64,000 nt of DNA, taken from Caballeronia sordidicola (lineage in GTDB: Bacteria; Pseudomonadota; Gammaproteobacteria; Burkholderiales; Burkholderiaceae). The notes beneath the pieces were generated by a model. The model ran no database searches. It saw nothing but the letters and a program-made list of their open reading frames with translations, and was not told where the DNA came from. Location of the stretch: positions 1 to 64,000 of the forward strand of contig NZ_FCOC02000022.1 in NCBI RefSeq assembly GCF_001544455.2, read 5' to 3'. Below are positions 51,369 to 61,840 of this stretch, piece after piece. The translations under genes and the position numbers were made by a program. Position 1 is the stretch's first letter; each line of letters begins with the position of its first letter.

Positions 51369-52337
51369 ATGGGTACGGTTTTGACAGTAAACCGGCGGTT
51401 CGCGGCCGGAATCGATGTAAGCGAGCGGGCGGTGCGATTAGCCGTGGTCAGCAAGCGAATGCACGCGCATCGCCCGGTTTGTGTCGAACGGCTGGAAGAG
51501 GTCCTGTTGCCGAAGGGCGCGGTTGTCTGCGGTGATTTCATCGATCGCGCGGCGATTTCTGCAGCCTTGCGCGAAGCGTTTTCGCGGCTGCCGGCGCGTG
51601 GCGCGCTGCGCTCGCTGCGTTGTGCCATGGCCGTGCCGGCATCGGCCACGCTCACCACGCGCGTGCCACTGGAAAAGCTGTCGAGCGAGAGGCAGAAGCC
51701 TGGCCGCGATCCGCGAGGTTTGCTCGAACCGGCGGTGCTGGCCGAGGCTGAGCGCATTGCGGGTATCGAGCGCGGGGCGCTGTCTGTTGACTGGTCGATC
51801 CATGAGCGCAATGACGGGACCACCGAAGTGTCCATAGCGGCCACAGGCCGGCAATATGTGGAATCGCGCGTGGAGGCTGCCGCTGGCGCTGACATTGTGC
51901 TGAGCGCTATTGACGGCGAGCCGGTCGCCGCGTTGCGCGCGTTGTGTTATTCGGCCGCTATCGAGATCAATCGGGATGAGCGGTTCGTCGCATGCTGGAT
52001 CGAGAGTTCGGGATTGCATGCGTGGATTGTCGGCGAGGACGGCGTGGAGAACGAGTTGCGTTATCCGTCGCCGGAATATTCGAGTGCAATCGAGGCGTTG
52101 ACGGATCTCATTGGCAAAGGGCCGTGCGTGCACTGGATTTATATAGCTGGAGATATCGAGCTGCTGCATCGGGCGGGTGTGTCGGCACAAATGCTCACGA
52201 TTGCCTTCGGTTGCCCGGTCATGCCGTTCGAATGCGCGCCGTTTTGCAACGGCGCGCAACGCGTGGATGAACGCCTCGCGCACTCGCCCTTGTTCGCCGT
52301 TGCGCTGGGACTTGCGCTGCGTGAGGTGACGTCATGA
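51369..52337 (+). CDS. pilM: Type IV pilus assembly protein PilM
   Basis: PilM is an actin-like cytosolic protein that binds the PilN tail and links the pilus motor to the envelope complex. The 322-residue product opens with RRFAAGIDVSERAVRLAVV, an ATPase-fold phosphate-1-like strand. It is otherwise divergent from Pseudomonas PilM and slightly shorter than the usual 350 residues. Identity rests mainly on gene order: pilM-pilN-pilO/P-pilQ, overlapping starts, and divergent mrcA. Confidence 0.8.
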   Translation: MGTVLTVNRRFAAGIDVSERAVRLAVVSKRMHAHRPVCVERLEEVLLPKGAVVCGDFIDRAAISAALREAFSRLPARGALRSLRCAMAVPASATLTTRVPLEKLSSERQKPGRDPRGLLEPAVLAEAERIAGIERGALSVDWSIHERNDGTTEVSIAATGRQYVESRVEAAAGADIVLSAIDGEPVAALRALCYSAAIEINRDERFVACWIESSGLHAWIVGEDGVENELRYPSPEYSSAIEALTDLIGKGPCVHWIYIAGDIELLHRAGVSAQMLTIAFGCPVMPFECAPFCNGAQRVDERLAHSPLFAVALGLALREVTS

Positions 52338-53023
52338 GCGCGGTCGGATTGCATGCTTTTAACCTGCTGCCGTATCGGCCAGGTGCGCGGCGTCGTGCGC
52401 GTAATCGCGCGTTGGCGCTGCTCGCCGGCGCGAGCGTTGCAGGATGTGCTGCGGCCGGTGCGCTGGCCGGGTGGGATGCGCTGGCGCGCGTTCGTATCGA
52501 CGAACAGCGTGGCGCGCTCGACCGTGCTCTCGCCGGGTTGAACTCGTCCGTCGCCGAGCACGCCAGGCTTGTCGAGCAGCAGGCGTTGCGGCGGCGCGAG
52601 CAAAGCGCGGCGGCGCCGATTGCCGAGCCGCGCGCGCGATTCCTTGGTTTGCTGGATGCGCTGGCGCACGGGGCATCAGAGGGGAATATCGGTTTGCAGC
52701 GCGTATCACAACGCGCGAGTGAGGTGGAGCTTGCCGCAAGCGCACCGGATTCCCACGCGGCCGCGACATGGCTCAAGGCGCTTGAAAACGTTCCGGGCGT
52801 GCGGGCCGTCGAGATTGTTGAAATGCATCGGCGGGTATCTTTGCTGCGGCCTATGTCAGCAAAAAGCGTACGGGCGGTTTCGGTCGCGGCTCAAGATAAA
52901 TCTGGTGGTTATGACTTTGTCGCTGTCGTTCGATGGGCTGAGGGGGCTGGCAATGCAAAAAGTGCGAAGCAGCTAAAAGTGGGCAAGCCCTCGGCCACTC
53001 CCGCCTGGAGCGCCACGCGATGA
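52334..53023 (+). CDS. pilN: Type IV pilus assembly protein PilN
   Basis: PilN is a bitopic inner-membrane protein of the pilus alignment complex. The 229-residue product has the short cytosolic motif HAFNLLPYRPGARRR (residues 7-21), which is the PilM-binding INLLPYR-type signature. One membrane helix (about 26-45), a coiled-coil region and a small periplasmic ferredoxin-like domain follow. The ATG overlaps the pilM stop (ATGA), and its own stop overlaps pilO the same way. Confidence 0.88.
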   Translation: MSAVGLHAFNLLPYRPGARRRARNRALALLAGASVAGCAAAGALAGWDALARVRIDEQRGALDRALAGLNSSVAEHARLVEQQALRRREQSAAAPIAEPRARFLGLLDALAHGASEGNIGLQRVSQRASEVELAASAPDSHAAATWLKALENVPGVRAVEIVEMHRRVSLLRPMSAKSVRAVSVAAQDKSGGYDFVAVVRWAEGAGNAKSAKQLKVGKPSATPAWSATR

Positions 53024-53892
53024 ACCCTTCACACGCACTTAAACCCGCGAACCTTTTCGGGCTGCTAGCCGAGCCTCTCGATGTCTGGAGCAGTTATCGG
53101 ATTGCAGTTACGGGCGTTGTTGTTGCCGCTCTCGCATTTGCTTCGGGTGCATGGCTATGGCGTTCGTCCGATTTGAGCGGCGTGCAAGCCAGCCGTTCGG
53201 CGCTCGACGACGCACGGCGGCGGCTGGAGCACGCACGCGCAGTGGCCGCGCAGTTGCCCGCAATGCGTGCACGGTTGGGCCATGAGGCGCCGCCGTCGCG
53301 CTGGACCGTTGCCGACGCGCTTCATGAGATCACCGCGCTCGCCGCTCAAAGCGGATTGCGTATCGGGACAATAGAACCATCGTTGCAAAAGGGCGAGGGA
53401 ATCGAGACCGAGCGGCCGCTGCGGTTTCGCGCGGAAGGATCGTTCGGCGAGATCCGGCGCTTCATGGACGCACTCGAGGGATTGCCGCGCCTGGTCGCTC
53501 CTGCCGATGTGCAGATCAAGCGGGGAGCGGAGGCGGGCGTGAGCACGCTCGGCGTGAATACGCTCGGCATGGACGCAACGCTTCACGTCTTCGAGCGATT
53601 GCCGCCTGTCGCACGGCCGGAACCGTCGGGACGGGACGCATTCGCTATCGATCCGTTCGGCGTGAAAAACGGCGCGTCAACCGGCGATGCAAGCGCAATG
53701 CTTCTTGTCGGCACGTTGCTGAGTCAACGCCGTTCAATGGCGATGGTTGAAACCGCTACAGGAGTCGACGGATTTTCACCAGGTCAGATGGTAGGCAACG
53801 AGCGGCTTCGCGGCGTGCGCGCGCGTTCCATTGAGTTGCGTCGCGATGATGGCGTTGTGCGGACAGTTGGTTTTGTCGAGGATCGGCCATGA
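53020..53892 (+). CDS. PilO-PilP fusion, type IV pilus alignment complex
   Basis: PilO and PilP normally are separate: PilO pairs with PilN, and PilP is a lipoprotein that connects to the PilQ secretin. This single 290-residue protein has an N-terminal cytosolic segment, one membrane helix (about 28-48), a coiled coil and a PilO-like domain to about residue 200. A tail from about 210 reads DPFG, then LLVGTLLSQRRSMAMVE and the G-x-x-x-x-x-G-x-x-V-type beta pattern of the PilP core. No separate pilP lies before pilQ and there is no lipobox. The C-terminal PilP assignment is by pattern, not by search. Confidence 0.75.
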   Translation: MNPSHALKPANLFGLLAEPLDVWSSYRIAVTGVVVAALAFASGAWLWRSSDLSGVQASRSALDDARRRLEHARAVAAQLPAMRARLGHEAPPSRWTVADALHEITALAAQSGLRIGTIEPSLQKGEGIETERPLRFRAEGSFGEIRRFMDALEGLPRLVAPADVQIKRGAEAGVSTLGVNTLGMDATLHVFERLPPVARPEPSGRDAFAIDPFGVKNGASTGDASAMLLVGTLLSQRRSMAMVETATGVDGFSPGQMVGNERLRGVRARSIELRRDDGVVRTVGFVEDRP

Positions 53893-55493
53893 GTTCCCCT
53901 CGCTTACTGACGCGACCTGGTCCAGCGATACGCAGCCGGACCGCGGCGTGGAGCATCGCATCGTTCCTGTTGCTGCATGCCGTGGGCGCGGGCGCCGCCA
54001 TTGCGCCCCTTCCGCCTTTGCCAGCGAACTTTCCGCCCTTGCCGGCAAACCTTCCGCTGACACTTCCTACCGATCAATTCGCGGAAGATACCTCAGAGGA
54101 GGCTTTGCCTCAGGCGACGGCCGAATCATCCGAAGACGATAACGCGTGGCTTGCACCGGCCAAAACGCCCCAGCCCGCCGCAACCACGGATGCGCTCCCG
54201 CCGCTCGAAGGGCCGCCCACGCCGTTGCCGCCTGTCGAGCGCATGAGCCGCAGTGAGCCGGGCCGTCCGGGCGTGGCCGGCGACGACGGCAAGCCAATCT
54301 CGCTAAACCTGAAAAACGCGGACCTCGGCGCGGTGCTTCAGACGTTCGCGAAGTTCTCAGGCGTGAACATCGTGGCGAGCGACAAGATTCGCGGACAGGT
54401 GTCTATCAACCTTGTCGATGTGCCGTGGCGGCGCGCGTTCGATACGCTTCTCGACGTCCACGGCCTTGCCATGGAGCGCCACGGAGACGTGATCTGGGTC
54501 GCCCCGCTGGCAGAACTGGCGGCGCGCGAACGCCTGCGCTACGAAGCACATGCGCGCGCCGCCGATCTCGAGCCGCTCGGCAGCCGCACGTTCGTCCTGC
54601 GCTACCCGCGCGCCGACGACGTCAGGAAGCTTCTCACCGGCTCGGGCAGCCAGCGGGTGTTATCGAAGCGGGGTTCCGTCATGGCCGACGCCCGCACGAA
54701 CCTGTTGTTCGTCACCGACCTGGAAGCGCGGGTGGCGCAGATTGCCGAGCTGATCGCGCGGATCGACCAGCCGACGCCGCAAGTGATGATCGAGGCGCGG
54801 ATCGTGGAAGGCGACACCGGTTTTTCGCGCAATCTCGGCGTAAAACTTTCGATGACACCCACGGGCGACGGCACCGCGCGCGGCCTGGTCGCGGGGACGG
54901 ACGGCGCGGTGTTCGATTTGTCCGCCCGGCCTGTCGGCGGTTTCGATGCAGCCACAGCCGGCCTTACGCTGTTCGCCGCTCAGGCCACGCGGCTGCTGAA
55001 CGTCGAACTGAGCGCGCTCGAAACGGAGGGCCGCGGCCAGATTATCTCCAGCCCGCGGGTAGTCACGGCGGATCGCGTGAAGGCAATTGTCGAGCAAGGC
55101 ACGGAATTGCCGTACCAGGCGAAGGTCGGCAACGGCGTTTCGGGCGTCCAGTTCCGCCGCGCGGCGCTGAAACTGGAGGTCGAGCCTCAGATCACGCCGC
55201 ATGGACACGTGATCCTGGACCTGGATGTATCGAAGGATAGCGTTGGCGAGCAGACCGCCGCCGGCCCCGCGATCAACACGAAACATGTGCAGACCCGCGT
55301 GGAGGTGGAGGACGGCGGCACGGTGGCAATTGGCGGAATATATTCCAGCGACGAGCGCGACGATGTCACCCGCGTGCCGCTGCTCGGTAAAATCCCTGTA
55401 TTGGGCTGGCTTTTTCGTCATACGGCGCGCCGTAATTCGCGCAGCGAACTGGTCATTTTCATCACTCCGCATATTGTCCCGGCGCGCTTGTGA
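53889..55493 (+). CDS. pilQ: Type IV pilus secretin PilQ
   Basis: PilQ forms the outer-membrane pore for the pilus. The 534-residue product has a signal peptide (about 1-37), a Pro/Ala-rich linker with two PPLPAN repeats, and an STN/N0-type domain near residues 134-205 (NLKNADLGAVLQTFAKFSG). A NolW/N1 domain (RTFVLRYPRADDVRKLL) follows, then the secretin domain ending VPLLGKIPVLGWLFRHTA and LVIFITPHIV. It lacks the N-terminal AMIN domains and is much shorter than Pseudomonas PilQ (about 700 residues). The start overlaps pilO/P (ATGA). Confidence 0.93.
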   Translation: MSSPRLLTRPGPAIRSRTAAWSIASFLLLHAVGAGAAIAPLPPLPANFPPLPANLPLTLPTDQFAEDTSEEALPQATAESSEDDNAWLAPAKTPQPAATTDALPPLEGPPTPLPPVERMSRSEPGRPGVAGDDGKPISLNLKNADLGAVLQTFAKFSGVNIVASDKIRGQVSINLVDVPWRRAFDTLLDVHGLAMERHGDVIWVAPLAELAARERLRYEAHARAADLEPLGSRTFVLRYPRADDVRKLLTGSGSQRVLSKRGSVMADARTNLLFVTDLEARVAQIAELIARIDQPTPQVMIEARIVEGDTGFSRNLGVKLSMTPTGDGTARGLVAGTDGAVFDLSARPVGGFDAATAGLTLFAAQATRLLNVELSALETEGRGQIISSPRVVTADRVKAIVEQGTELPYQAKVGNGVSGVQFRRAALKLEVEPQITPHGHVILDLDVSKDSVGEQTAAGPAINTKHVQTRVEVEDGGTVAIGGIYSSDERDDVTRVPLLGKIPVLGWLFRHTARRNSRSELVIFITPHIVPARL

Positions 55494-55622
55494 AGGCTGC
55501 TGGCAAGCCACTGGCAGCGCTTGGGCAAGGCTCCCCGACTCGACAAAGCGGGCCTTTTGCCCTTAAGCTCCCGCACGAACGGGACCAGGATCGGGACCGG
55601 AATCAATGCAAAGGTAAGCGAG

Positions 55623-56174
55623 TTGGAAGCCGGGCAAGCGAACGCGAACGTATTTTTCGTCGGACTCATGGGAGCAGGCAAAACCACCGTGGGGCGGGCG
55701 GTCGCGCGCCGTTTGCAGCGTTCTTTCATCGATTCCGATCACGAAATCGAGGCGCGCACGGGCGCCCGCATTCCCGTGATCTGGGAAGTCGAGGGCGAGG
55801 AAGGGTTCCGGCAGCGGGAAGCGGATGTGATCGACGAGTTATCGCGGCGCGAGAATATCGTGCTCGCGACGGGCGGCGGCGCGATTCTCCGGCCAGAAAA
55901 TCGAAATCATCTGAAGACTCGCGGACTGGTGATCTACTTGCGCGCGACGCCGCACGAGCTCTGGCAGCGCACGCGCCGCGACAAGAACCGGCCCCTGCTG
56001 CAGACGGACGACCCGCGCAGCAAGCTGGAAGCGCTCTACAAGGCGCGCGATCCGCTGTATCAGGAATGCGCGCATTTCATCGTGGAAACGGGGCGGCCGA
56101 CGGTGAATAACCTCGTCAACATGGTGTTGATGCAACTGGAGATGGCCGGCATCGCCAAGCCGGCTACGTCATAA
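55623..56174 (+). CDS. aroK: Shikimate kinase
   Basis: AroK phosphorylates shikimate at C3 in aromatic amino acid synthesis. The product has the P-loop GLMGAGKTT, the shikimate-binding [11 protein letters not shown], and [14 protein letters not shown] with the conserved GGG. I chose the TTG at 55623 ([19 protein letters not shown]), giving 183 residues, the usual family length. It lies 9 nt after AAAGG. A TTG at 55521 would add 34 residues unlike AroK. It follows pilQ and overlaps aroB, a pilQ-aroK-aroB order shared with many proteobacteria. Confidence 0.93.
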   Translation: MEAGQANANVFFVGLMGAGKTTVGRAVARRLQRSFIDSDHEIEARTGARIPVIWEVEGEEGFRQREADVIDELSRRENIVLATGGGAILRPENRNHLKTRGLVIYLRATPHELWQRTRRDKNRPLLQTDDPRSKLEALYKARDPLYQECAHFIVETGRPTVNNLVNMVLMQLEMAGIAKPATS

Positions 56175-57259
56175 TGTCGGCCATGATTACCGTCAACGTT
56201 GAACTGGGCGATCGCGCCTATCCCATCCATATCGGCGCAGGACTGATTGGCCGTACGGAACTCTATGCACCGCATATTGCGGGGTCATCGGTTGCCATCG
56301 TCACCAATACGACCGTCGATCCGCTTTATGGCGACGCGCTGCGCGCCGCGCTCGCGCCACTTGGCAAGAAAGTCACGACAGTTGTTTTGCCCGACGGCGA
56401 AGCGCACAAGAATCTCGATACGCTCAACCAGATCTTCACCGCGCTGCTGACCGAGCGCGCCGACCGCAAGACCACGCTGATTGCGCTGGGCGGCGGGGTG
56501 ATAGGCGACATGACCGGGTTTGCCGCCGCCAGCTATATGCGCGGCGTGCCGTTTATCCAGGTGCCGACCACCTTGCTTTCGCAGGTTGATTCTTCGGTGG
56601 GCGGCAAGACCGGCATCAACCATCCGCTTGGCAAGAACATGATCGGCGCGTTTTATCAGCCGCAAGCGGTGATTGCGGATATCGGCGTGTTGCGGACGTT
56701 GCCGCTGCGTGAGCTGGCGGCGGGCATCGCGGAAGTGATCAAGACGGGCGCGATTGCCGACAGCGAGTTCTTCGACTGGATCGAGGCGAACACGCCCGCG
56801 CTGAACGACTGCGATGCAACCGCGCTGGCCCACGCGGTCAAGCGCTCGTGTGAGGTGAAGGCGTCGGTGGTTGCCGCCGACGAACGCGAAGGCGGCCTGC
56901 GCGCCATTCTCAACTTCGGACACACGTTCGGCCACGCCATTGAAGCGGGGCTTGGATATGGCGAATGGCTGCATGGCGAGGCTGTTGGTACGGGCATGGT
57001 GATGGCCGCGGACCTCTCTGTGAGGCTCGGCAGGCTGGACGAGAAATCGCGAGCGCGCCTGACTCGCGTGATTGCGGACGCCAGACTGCCGGTCAAAGCG
57101 CCCGCGCTGGGCGAGGATCGCTATATCGACTTGATGAAGGTCGACAAAAAGGCCGAAGCGGGCGAGATCAAGTTCATCCTGCTCAAGCGCTTCGGCGAAA
57201 CCGAGATCACCGGCGCTCCGGACGAGGCCGTGCGCGCGACGCTCGCGGCCAGCATCTGA
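56174..57259 (+). CDS. aroB: 3-dehydroquinate synthase
   Basis: AroB converts DAHP to 3-dehydroquinate using NAD and a divalent metal. The 361-residue product has the NAD-binding [13 protein letters not shown], the substrate lysine segment [13 protein letters not shown], and the metal-binding glutamate and histidines in [22 protein letters not shown] and HGEAV. The ATG at 56174 shares TAATG with the aroK stop; an ATG three codons on (56183, [10 protein letters not shown]) is the commoner family start and may be the real one. Confidence 0.96.
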   Translation: MSAMITVNVELGDRAYPIHIGAGLIGRTELYAPHIAGSSVAIVTNTTVDPLYGDALRAALAPLGKKVTTVVLPDGEAHKNLDTLNQIFTALLTERADRKTTLIALGGGVIGDMTGFAAASYMRGVPFIQVPTTLLSQVDSSVGGKTGINHPLGKNMIGAFYQPQAVIADIGVLRTLPLRELAAGIAEVIKTGAIADSEFFDWIEANTPALNDCDATALAHAVKRSCEVKASVVAADEREGGLRAILNFGHTFGHAIEAGLGYGEWLHGEAVGTGMVMAADLSVRLGRLDEKSRARLTRVIADARLPVKAPALGEDRYIDLMKVDKKAEAGEIKFILLKRFGETEITGAPDEAVRATLAASI

Positions 57260-57411
57260 ACGGCTACGCCGAACAAGTCTCACAAAGAAACCAAAGCATA
57301 AAAAGAGAGCAAAGCGAACGACAGGGCAAGAGGCCGGGCCGGTCAATGGCTGCCGCTACGTGAAAGCGCAGCCATTGCCGCGCATTACATGAAGATGATT
57401 CGGAGCAGCCG

Positions 57412-58638
57412 GTGAGCGACAAGACATTTCAGGTTTCCAGCATCACGCCGACGTCATTCGCACTCGAGGCGCATCTCGCGCCATATGCCGCGCATTCCGC
57501 TGAGTCTCGCGGCCGGCGGTTCGAAGAAAAAGCGCCCGTTGCACGCACCGAATTCCAGCGTGACCGCGATCGCATCGTTCACTCGACGGCATTTCGCCGG
57601 CTCGAATACAAGACGCAGGTTTTCGTGAACCACGAAGGCGACCTGTTCCGCACGCGGCTGACGCACAGCCTGGAGGTCGCGCAGATCGCGCGTTCCGTCG
57701 CTCGCAATCTGCGCGTGAACGAGGATCTGGTGGAAGCGATTTCGCTCGCGCACGATCTCGGCCATACGCCGTTCGGCCATGCCGGACAGGACGCGTTGAA
57801 CGAATGCATGAGCGAGCATGGCGGCTTTGAGCACAATCTGCAAAGCCTCGTGGTCGTGGACGAACTCGAAGAACACTATGGCGCATTCGATGGCCTGAAT
57901 CTCTGCTTCGAAACACGCGAAGGCATTCTCAAGCATTGTTCGCGTGAAAACGCGCTGAAACTCGGCGATCTGGGCGAACGCTTTCTGAACCGCAAACAGC
58001 CGTCGATAGAAGCGCAGATTGCGAACGTCGCCGACGAAATTGCCTACAACAATCACGATGTCGACGACGGCCTGCGTTCGGGCCTGATCACGCTCGACCA
58101 GCTTTCCGACGTCGCCCTCTGGCAAACGCATTACGAAGCCGCGCGCGGGGAATATCCCGAGATTGAAGGTCGCAGGCTGATTCACGAGACTATTCGCCGG
58201 ATCATCAACGCGCTGATCGTGGATCTGATCGAGTCGACAAGCGCGAACCTGGCGCGGGTCAATCCCCAGTCTATCGACGATGTCCGCAACGCCTCCGCGC
58301 TGGTCGCGCACGGCCCGGCTGTCGCGGCGCAGGCCACTGAACTCAAGCGTTTCCTCTACAAGAACCTGTACCGCCATTACCGCGTGATGCGCATGGCCAA
58401 CAAGGCGCGGCGCGTGGTGAGCGGCCTGTTCAAGGCGTTCATTGACGACCCGCGTCTGCTGCCGCCGGACTATCAGGCGCGCGCTCCGGTTGCGGAAGAG
58501 TCGGCGAACGATACCGACAGCGCCGCCGCAGCCGGGAACACCACGCAGGCGCGGCTGATCGCGCATTACATTGCTGGCATGACGGATCGTTACGCGTTGA
58601 AGGAATACGGACGTCTATTCGTCATCGACGACAACTAA
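57412..58638 (+). CDS. dgt: dGTP triphosphohydrolase-like protein (HD domain)
   Basis: Dgt-type enzymes remove triphosphate from dNTPs and so adjust precursor pools. The 408-residue product has the HD-domain metal ligands in [21 protein letters not shown] and [12 protein letters not shown], with the [10 protein letters not shown] segment between. GTG at 57412 follows GGAG by 6 nt. The type-2 subfamily (deoxyguanosinetriphosphate triphosphohydrolase-like) fits its length. It lies 152 nt after aroB, an arrangement common in beta-proteobacteria. Confidence 0.93.
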   Translation: MSDKTFQVSSITPTSFALEAHLAPYAAHSAESRGRRFEEKAPVARTEFQRDRDRIVHSTAFRRLEYKTQVFVNHEGDLFRTRLTHSLEVAQIARSVARNLRVNEDLVEAISLAHDLGHTPFGHAGQDALNECMSEHGGFEHNLQSLVVVDELEEHYGAFDGLNLCFETREGILKHCSRENALKLGDLGERFLNRKQPSIEAQIANVADEIAYNNHDVDDGLRSGLITLDQLSDVALWQTHYEAARGEYPEIEGRRLIHETIRRIINALIVDLIESTSANLARVNPQSIDDVRNASALVAHGPAVAAQATELKRFLYKNLYRHYRVMRMANKARRVVSGLFKAFIDDPRLLPPDYQARAPVAEESANDTDSAAAAGNTTQARLIAHYIAGMTDRYALKEYGRLFVIDDN

Positions 58639-58715
58639 AATCGCGCGTTCCGGGGTTTTCGCCCCGCTTGCACGCAACCACGCACACTTCACCCGGGTTC
58701 AAGGAGACGTTACTC

Positions 58716-60038
58716 ATGAGTAGTCGCAAGCTGCTGGTCAGCTCCATTTCCCTCGCCGCCGCGCTTGCATTTGGCGCAAGCCACGCGCAGGCCGCAACCG
58801 AAATCCAGTTCTGGCACGCAATGGAATCGGCGCTAGGCGAGCGCGTGAACGACATCGCGAACGACTTCAACGCATCGCAAAGCGACTACAAGATCGTGCC
58901 GGTCTTCAAGGGCAGCTACGACCAGACGCTGGCGGCCGGGATTGCGGCGTATCGCAGCGGCAACGCGCCGGCCATCCTGCAAGTCTATGAAGTCGGCACT
59001 GCCACGATGATCCAGGCCAAGAAGGCCGTGATTCCCGTCTCGGACGTCTTCAAGCAAGCCGGTGTTCCGCTCGACGAAAAGGCTTTCGTGCCGACCATTT
59101 CGAGCTATTACAGCGACGCCAAGACGGGCCATCTGATTTCGATGCCGTTCAACAGCTCCACGCCCGTGCTGTACTACAACAAGGACGCGTTCAAGAAGGC
59201 CGGTATTGATCCGACGCATCCGCCGAAGACCTGGGGCGAACTCGAAGCCGATTCGAAGAAACTGAAAGCGGCCGGCCTCTGCGGCTACTCGTCGGGCTGG
59301 CAAAGCTGGATTCAGCTCGAGAACTACAGCGCCTGGCATGGCGCGCCGTTTGCATCGAAGAACAATGGTTTCGATGGCACCGACGCCGTGCTCGAATTCA
59401 ACAAGCCCCTGCAAGTCGCGCACATCCAGTTCCTGCAGAACATGGCGAAGGACGGCACGTTCACTTACGTGGGCCGCAAGGACGAAGCGGTATCGAAGTT
59501 CTATAGCGGCGATTGCGGCATTGTGACCAACTCGTCGGGGTCGCTTGCCAACATCAAGAAGTACGCGAAGTTCAGTTTCGGCACGGGCATGATGCCGTAC
59601 GACGAAAGCGTGAAGGGCGCACCGCAGAACGCGATCATCGGCGGCGCGAGCCTGTGGGTCTTGTCGGGCAAGGACGCCGCAACGTACAAGGGCGTCGCCA
59701 AGTTCCTCGCCTATCTGACTTCGCCGGCGGTCGCGGCGAAATGGCATCAGGACACGGGTTATCTGCCGGTCACCACCGCTGCATACGAACTCACGCAAAA
59801 GCAGGGCTTCTATGAAAAGAATCCCGGCGCCGATACCGCCATCAAGCAGATGCTGAACAAGCCGCCGTTACCGTTCACGAAGGGCTTGCGTCTTGGCAAC
59901 ATGCCGCAAATCCGTACGATCGTCGACGAAGAGCTCGAACAGGTCTGGGCGCAAAAGAAGACGCCGAAGGACGCGCTGGATTCGTCCGTGTCGCGTGGCA
60001 ATGATCTGCTGCGCCGATTCGAAAAGGCGGGAAGCTAA
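58716..60038 (+). CDS. ugpB: sn-Glycerol-3-phosphate ABC transporter, substrate-binding protein
   Basis: UgpB is the periplasmic receptor for glycerol-3-phosphate and its diesters. The 440-residue product starts at the ATG 9 nt after AAGGAG and has a signal peptide (about 1-27, cleavage after AQA). The mature part begins [12 protein letters not shown], the family N-terminus, and contains [15 protein letters not shown] and [15 protein letters not shown]. The operon order B-A-E-C-Q supports the assignment over other family 1 binding proteins. No clear PhoB box was seen upstream. Confidence 0.95.
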   Translation: MSSRKLLVSSISLAAALAFGASHAQAATEIQFWHAMESALGERVNDIANDFNASQSDYKIVPVFKGSYDQTLAAGIAAYRSGNAPAILQVYEVGTATMIQAKKAVIPVSDVFKQAGVPLDEKAFVPTISSYYSDAKTGHLISMPFNSSTPVLYYNKDAFKKAGIDPTHPPKTWGELEADSKKLKAAGLCGYSSGWQSWIQLENYSAWHGAPFASKNNGFDGTDAVLEFNKPLQVAHIQFLQNMAKDGTFTYVGRKDEAVSKFYSGDCGIVTNSSGSLANIKKYAKFSFGTGMMPYDESVKGAPQNAIIGGASLWVLSGKDAATYKGVAKFLAYLTSPAVAAKWHQDTGYLPVTTAAYELTQKQGFYEKNPGADTAIKQMLNKPPLPFTKGLRLGNMPQIRTIVDEELEQVWAQKKTPKDALDSSVSRGNDLLRRFEKAGS

Positions 60039-60045
60039 GAGCGCC

Positions 60046-60930
60046 ATGGAAAAACGATCGCGGTTCAATACGAGCCTGCTGCCGTACCTGCTGGTCGCGC
60101 CGCAACTCGCGATCACCGCGCTCTTTTTCCTGTGGCCGGCCGGTGAAGCGCTGTGGCAGGCCACGCAGACGCAGGACGCGTTCGGGACATCGAGCGAGTT
60201 TGTGGGGTTGGCGAATTTCAAGCAGATCTTCACTGATCCGCTGTATCTCTCTTCGTTCAACACAACACTCATCTTTTGCACGCTCGTCACCGTGTCCGGG
60301 CTGGTGATTTCGCTGCTGCTTGCCGCATGCGCCGACCGCGTGACGCGCGGCGCGAGGACGTATCAGACGCTGTTGATCTGGCCGTACGCCGTCGCGCCCG
60401 CGATTGCCGCCGTGCTGTGGTCGTTCTTGTTCAATCCGAGTATCGGTCTGGTGACTTACGCGCTCGCGAAGTACGGCATTTTCTGGAACCACGCGCTGAA
60501 CGGTTCCCAGGCCATGTTCCTTGTCGTGCTGGCGTCCGTGTGGAAACAGGTGAGCTACAACTTCCTGTTTTTCTACGCCGGGCTGCAGGCCATTCCGCGC
60601 TCGCTGATCGAAGCGGCGGCCATCGACGGCGCCGGTCCCGTGCGGCGTTTTTTCGGGATCGCATTGCCTTTGCTGTCGCCGACCAGCTTCTTCCTGCTGA
60701 CCGTGAACGTGGTCTACGCCTTCTTCGATACCTTCCCGGTCATCGACGCCGCAACCGGCGGCGGCCCCGCGCAATCCACGAAGACGCTGATCTACAAGAT
60801 TTTCGCCGAAGGTTTCCAGGGGCTCGACATTGGCAGTTCCGGCGCGCAGTCGGTCGTGCTGATGGTGATCGTGGTGGCGCTGACCATCGTGCAATTCCGC
60901 TTTATTGAACGCCGGGTGCAGTACTCATGA
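60046..60930 (+). CDS. ugpA: sn-Glycerol-3-phosphate ABC transporter permease UgpA
   Basis: UgpA is one of two channel subunits of the UgpBAEC importer. The 294-residue product starts [20 protein letters not shown] and has six membrane helices and the EAA loop [22 protein letters not shown] near residue 195, which contacts the ATPase. The ATG at 60046 lies 8 nt after the ugpB stop; it ends with an ATGA overlap with ugpE. Confidence 0.94.
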   Translation: MEKRSRFNTSLLPYLLVAPQLAITALFFLWPAGEALWQATQTQDAFGTSSEFVGLANFKQIFTDPLYLSSFNTTLIFCTLVTVSGLVISLLLAACADRVTRGARTYQTLLIWPYAVAPAIAAVLWSFLFNPSIGLVTYALAKYGIFWNHALNGSQAMFLVVLASVWKQVSYNFLFFYAGLQAIPRSLIEAAAIDGAGPVRRFFGIALPLLSPTSFFLLTVNVVYAFFDTFPVIDAATGGGPAQSTKTLIYKIFAEGFQGLDIGSSGAQSVVLMVIVVALTIVQFRFIERRVQYS

Positions 60931-61772
60931 TCGAGAACCGTCGCGGTTTCGACCTCTTTTGCCACGCGGTGCTGATCGTGGGCGTGGTGCTGGTCGTGTT
61001 TCCGGTGTATATCGCGTTCTGCGCCGCAACCATGAGCGAAGCGGAAGTCTTCAACGTGCCGCTCTCGCTCGTGCCGAGCACGCATCTGTTCGAGAACGTC
61101 GCGCACATCTGGACGCACGGGAGCGGCAGTGCGGCCAGCCCGTTCGGCCGCATGCTGATGAATAGCCTGATCATGGCGCTCGTGATTTCCTTCGGAAAAA
61201 TCGCCATCTCCATGCTGTCCGCGTATGCCATCGTGTTCTTCCGCTTTCCGTTCCGGAACCTCGCGTTCTGGCTCATCTTCATCACGCTGATGCTGCCCGT
61301 GGAAGTGCGGATTTTTCCGACGGTGCAAGTCGTTTCATCGATGCACATGAGCAATACCTACGCGGGTTTGACGCTGCCGCTGATTGCTTCAGCGACGGCG
61401 ACGTTCCTTTTCCGCCAGTTTTTCATGACGCTGCCCGACGAACTCATGGAGGCGGCGCGTATCGACGGCGCCGGCGCGTTGCGTTTTCTTTGGGACGTGG
61501 TGCTGCCGCTCTCCAAGACGAACATTGCCGCGTTGTTCGTGATCACGTTCATCTACGGCTGGAACCAGTATTTGTGGCCCATCCTGATCAGCAGCGACCA
61601 GTCGATGCAAACAGCGGTCGTCGGCATCAAGAGCATGATTGCGTCGGGCGACACGGCCACCGAGTGGCATCTTGTGATGACCGCAACCTTGCTCGCCATG
61701 TTGCCGCCGCTCGCCGTCGTGCTGACCATGCAGCGCTGGTTCGTGCGTGGTCTTGTCGATTCAGAAAAATGA
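60927..61772 (+). CDS. ugpE: sn-Glycerol-3-phosphate ABC transporter permease UgpE
   Basis: UgpE is the second channel subunit. The 281-residue product has six membrane helices and the EAA loop [21 protein letters not shown] near residue 175. The start overlaps ugpA by 4 nt. ugpC follows after a 55-nt gap that holds a short ORF. Confidence 0.94.
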   Translation: MIENRRGFDLFCHAVLIVGVVLVVFPVYIAFCAATMSEAEVFNVPLSLVPSTHLFENVAHIWTHGSGSAASPFGRMLMNSLIMALVISFGKIAISMLSAYAIVFFRFPFRNLAFWLIFITLMLPVEVRIFPTVQVVSSMHMSNTYAGLTLPLIASATATFLFRQFFMTLPDELMEAARIDGAGALRFLWDVVLPLSKTNIAALFVITFIYGWNQYLWPILISSDQSMQTAVVGIKSMIASGDTATEWHLVMTATLLAMLPPLAVVLTMQRWFVRGLVDSEK

Positions 61773-61786
61773 GGGGGACTCAATCC

Positions 61787-61840
61787 ATGAATTCCGAAGT
61801 CGGGCGCACTGAAACGAAGGCGGGCCGATGGCCGCACTAA
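61787..61840 (+). CDS. 17-codon ORF overlapping the ugpC start
   Basis: An ATG 9 nt after a strong GAGGGGG opens the peptide [17 protein letters not shown], whose stop (61838-61840) lies 13 nt inside ugpC in another frame. Translation of it would place terminating ribosomes next to the ugpC ATG at 61828, which suggests coupling. There is no similarity I recognise; it may be a control peptide or only a reading-frame accident. Confidence 0.4.
   Translation: MNSEVGRTETKAGRWPH

Noticed and set aside
55521-55622. Longer AroK start at TTG 55521
   Set aside because: The additional 34 residues do not resemble shikimate kinase and lack a good ribosome-binding site; the TTG at 55623 gives the usual family length.
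58639-58715. PhoB box or terminator before ugpB
   Set aside because: The short CGGGG/CCCCG hairpin (58651-58666) lacks a T-run, and no CTGTCAT-type repeats are visible, so phosphate control cannot be claimed from this sequence.
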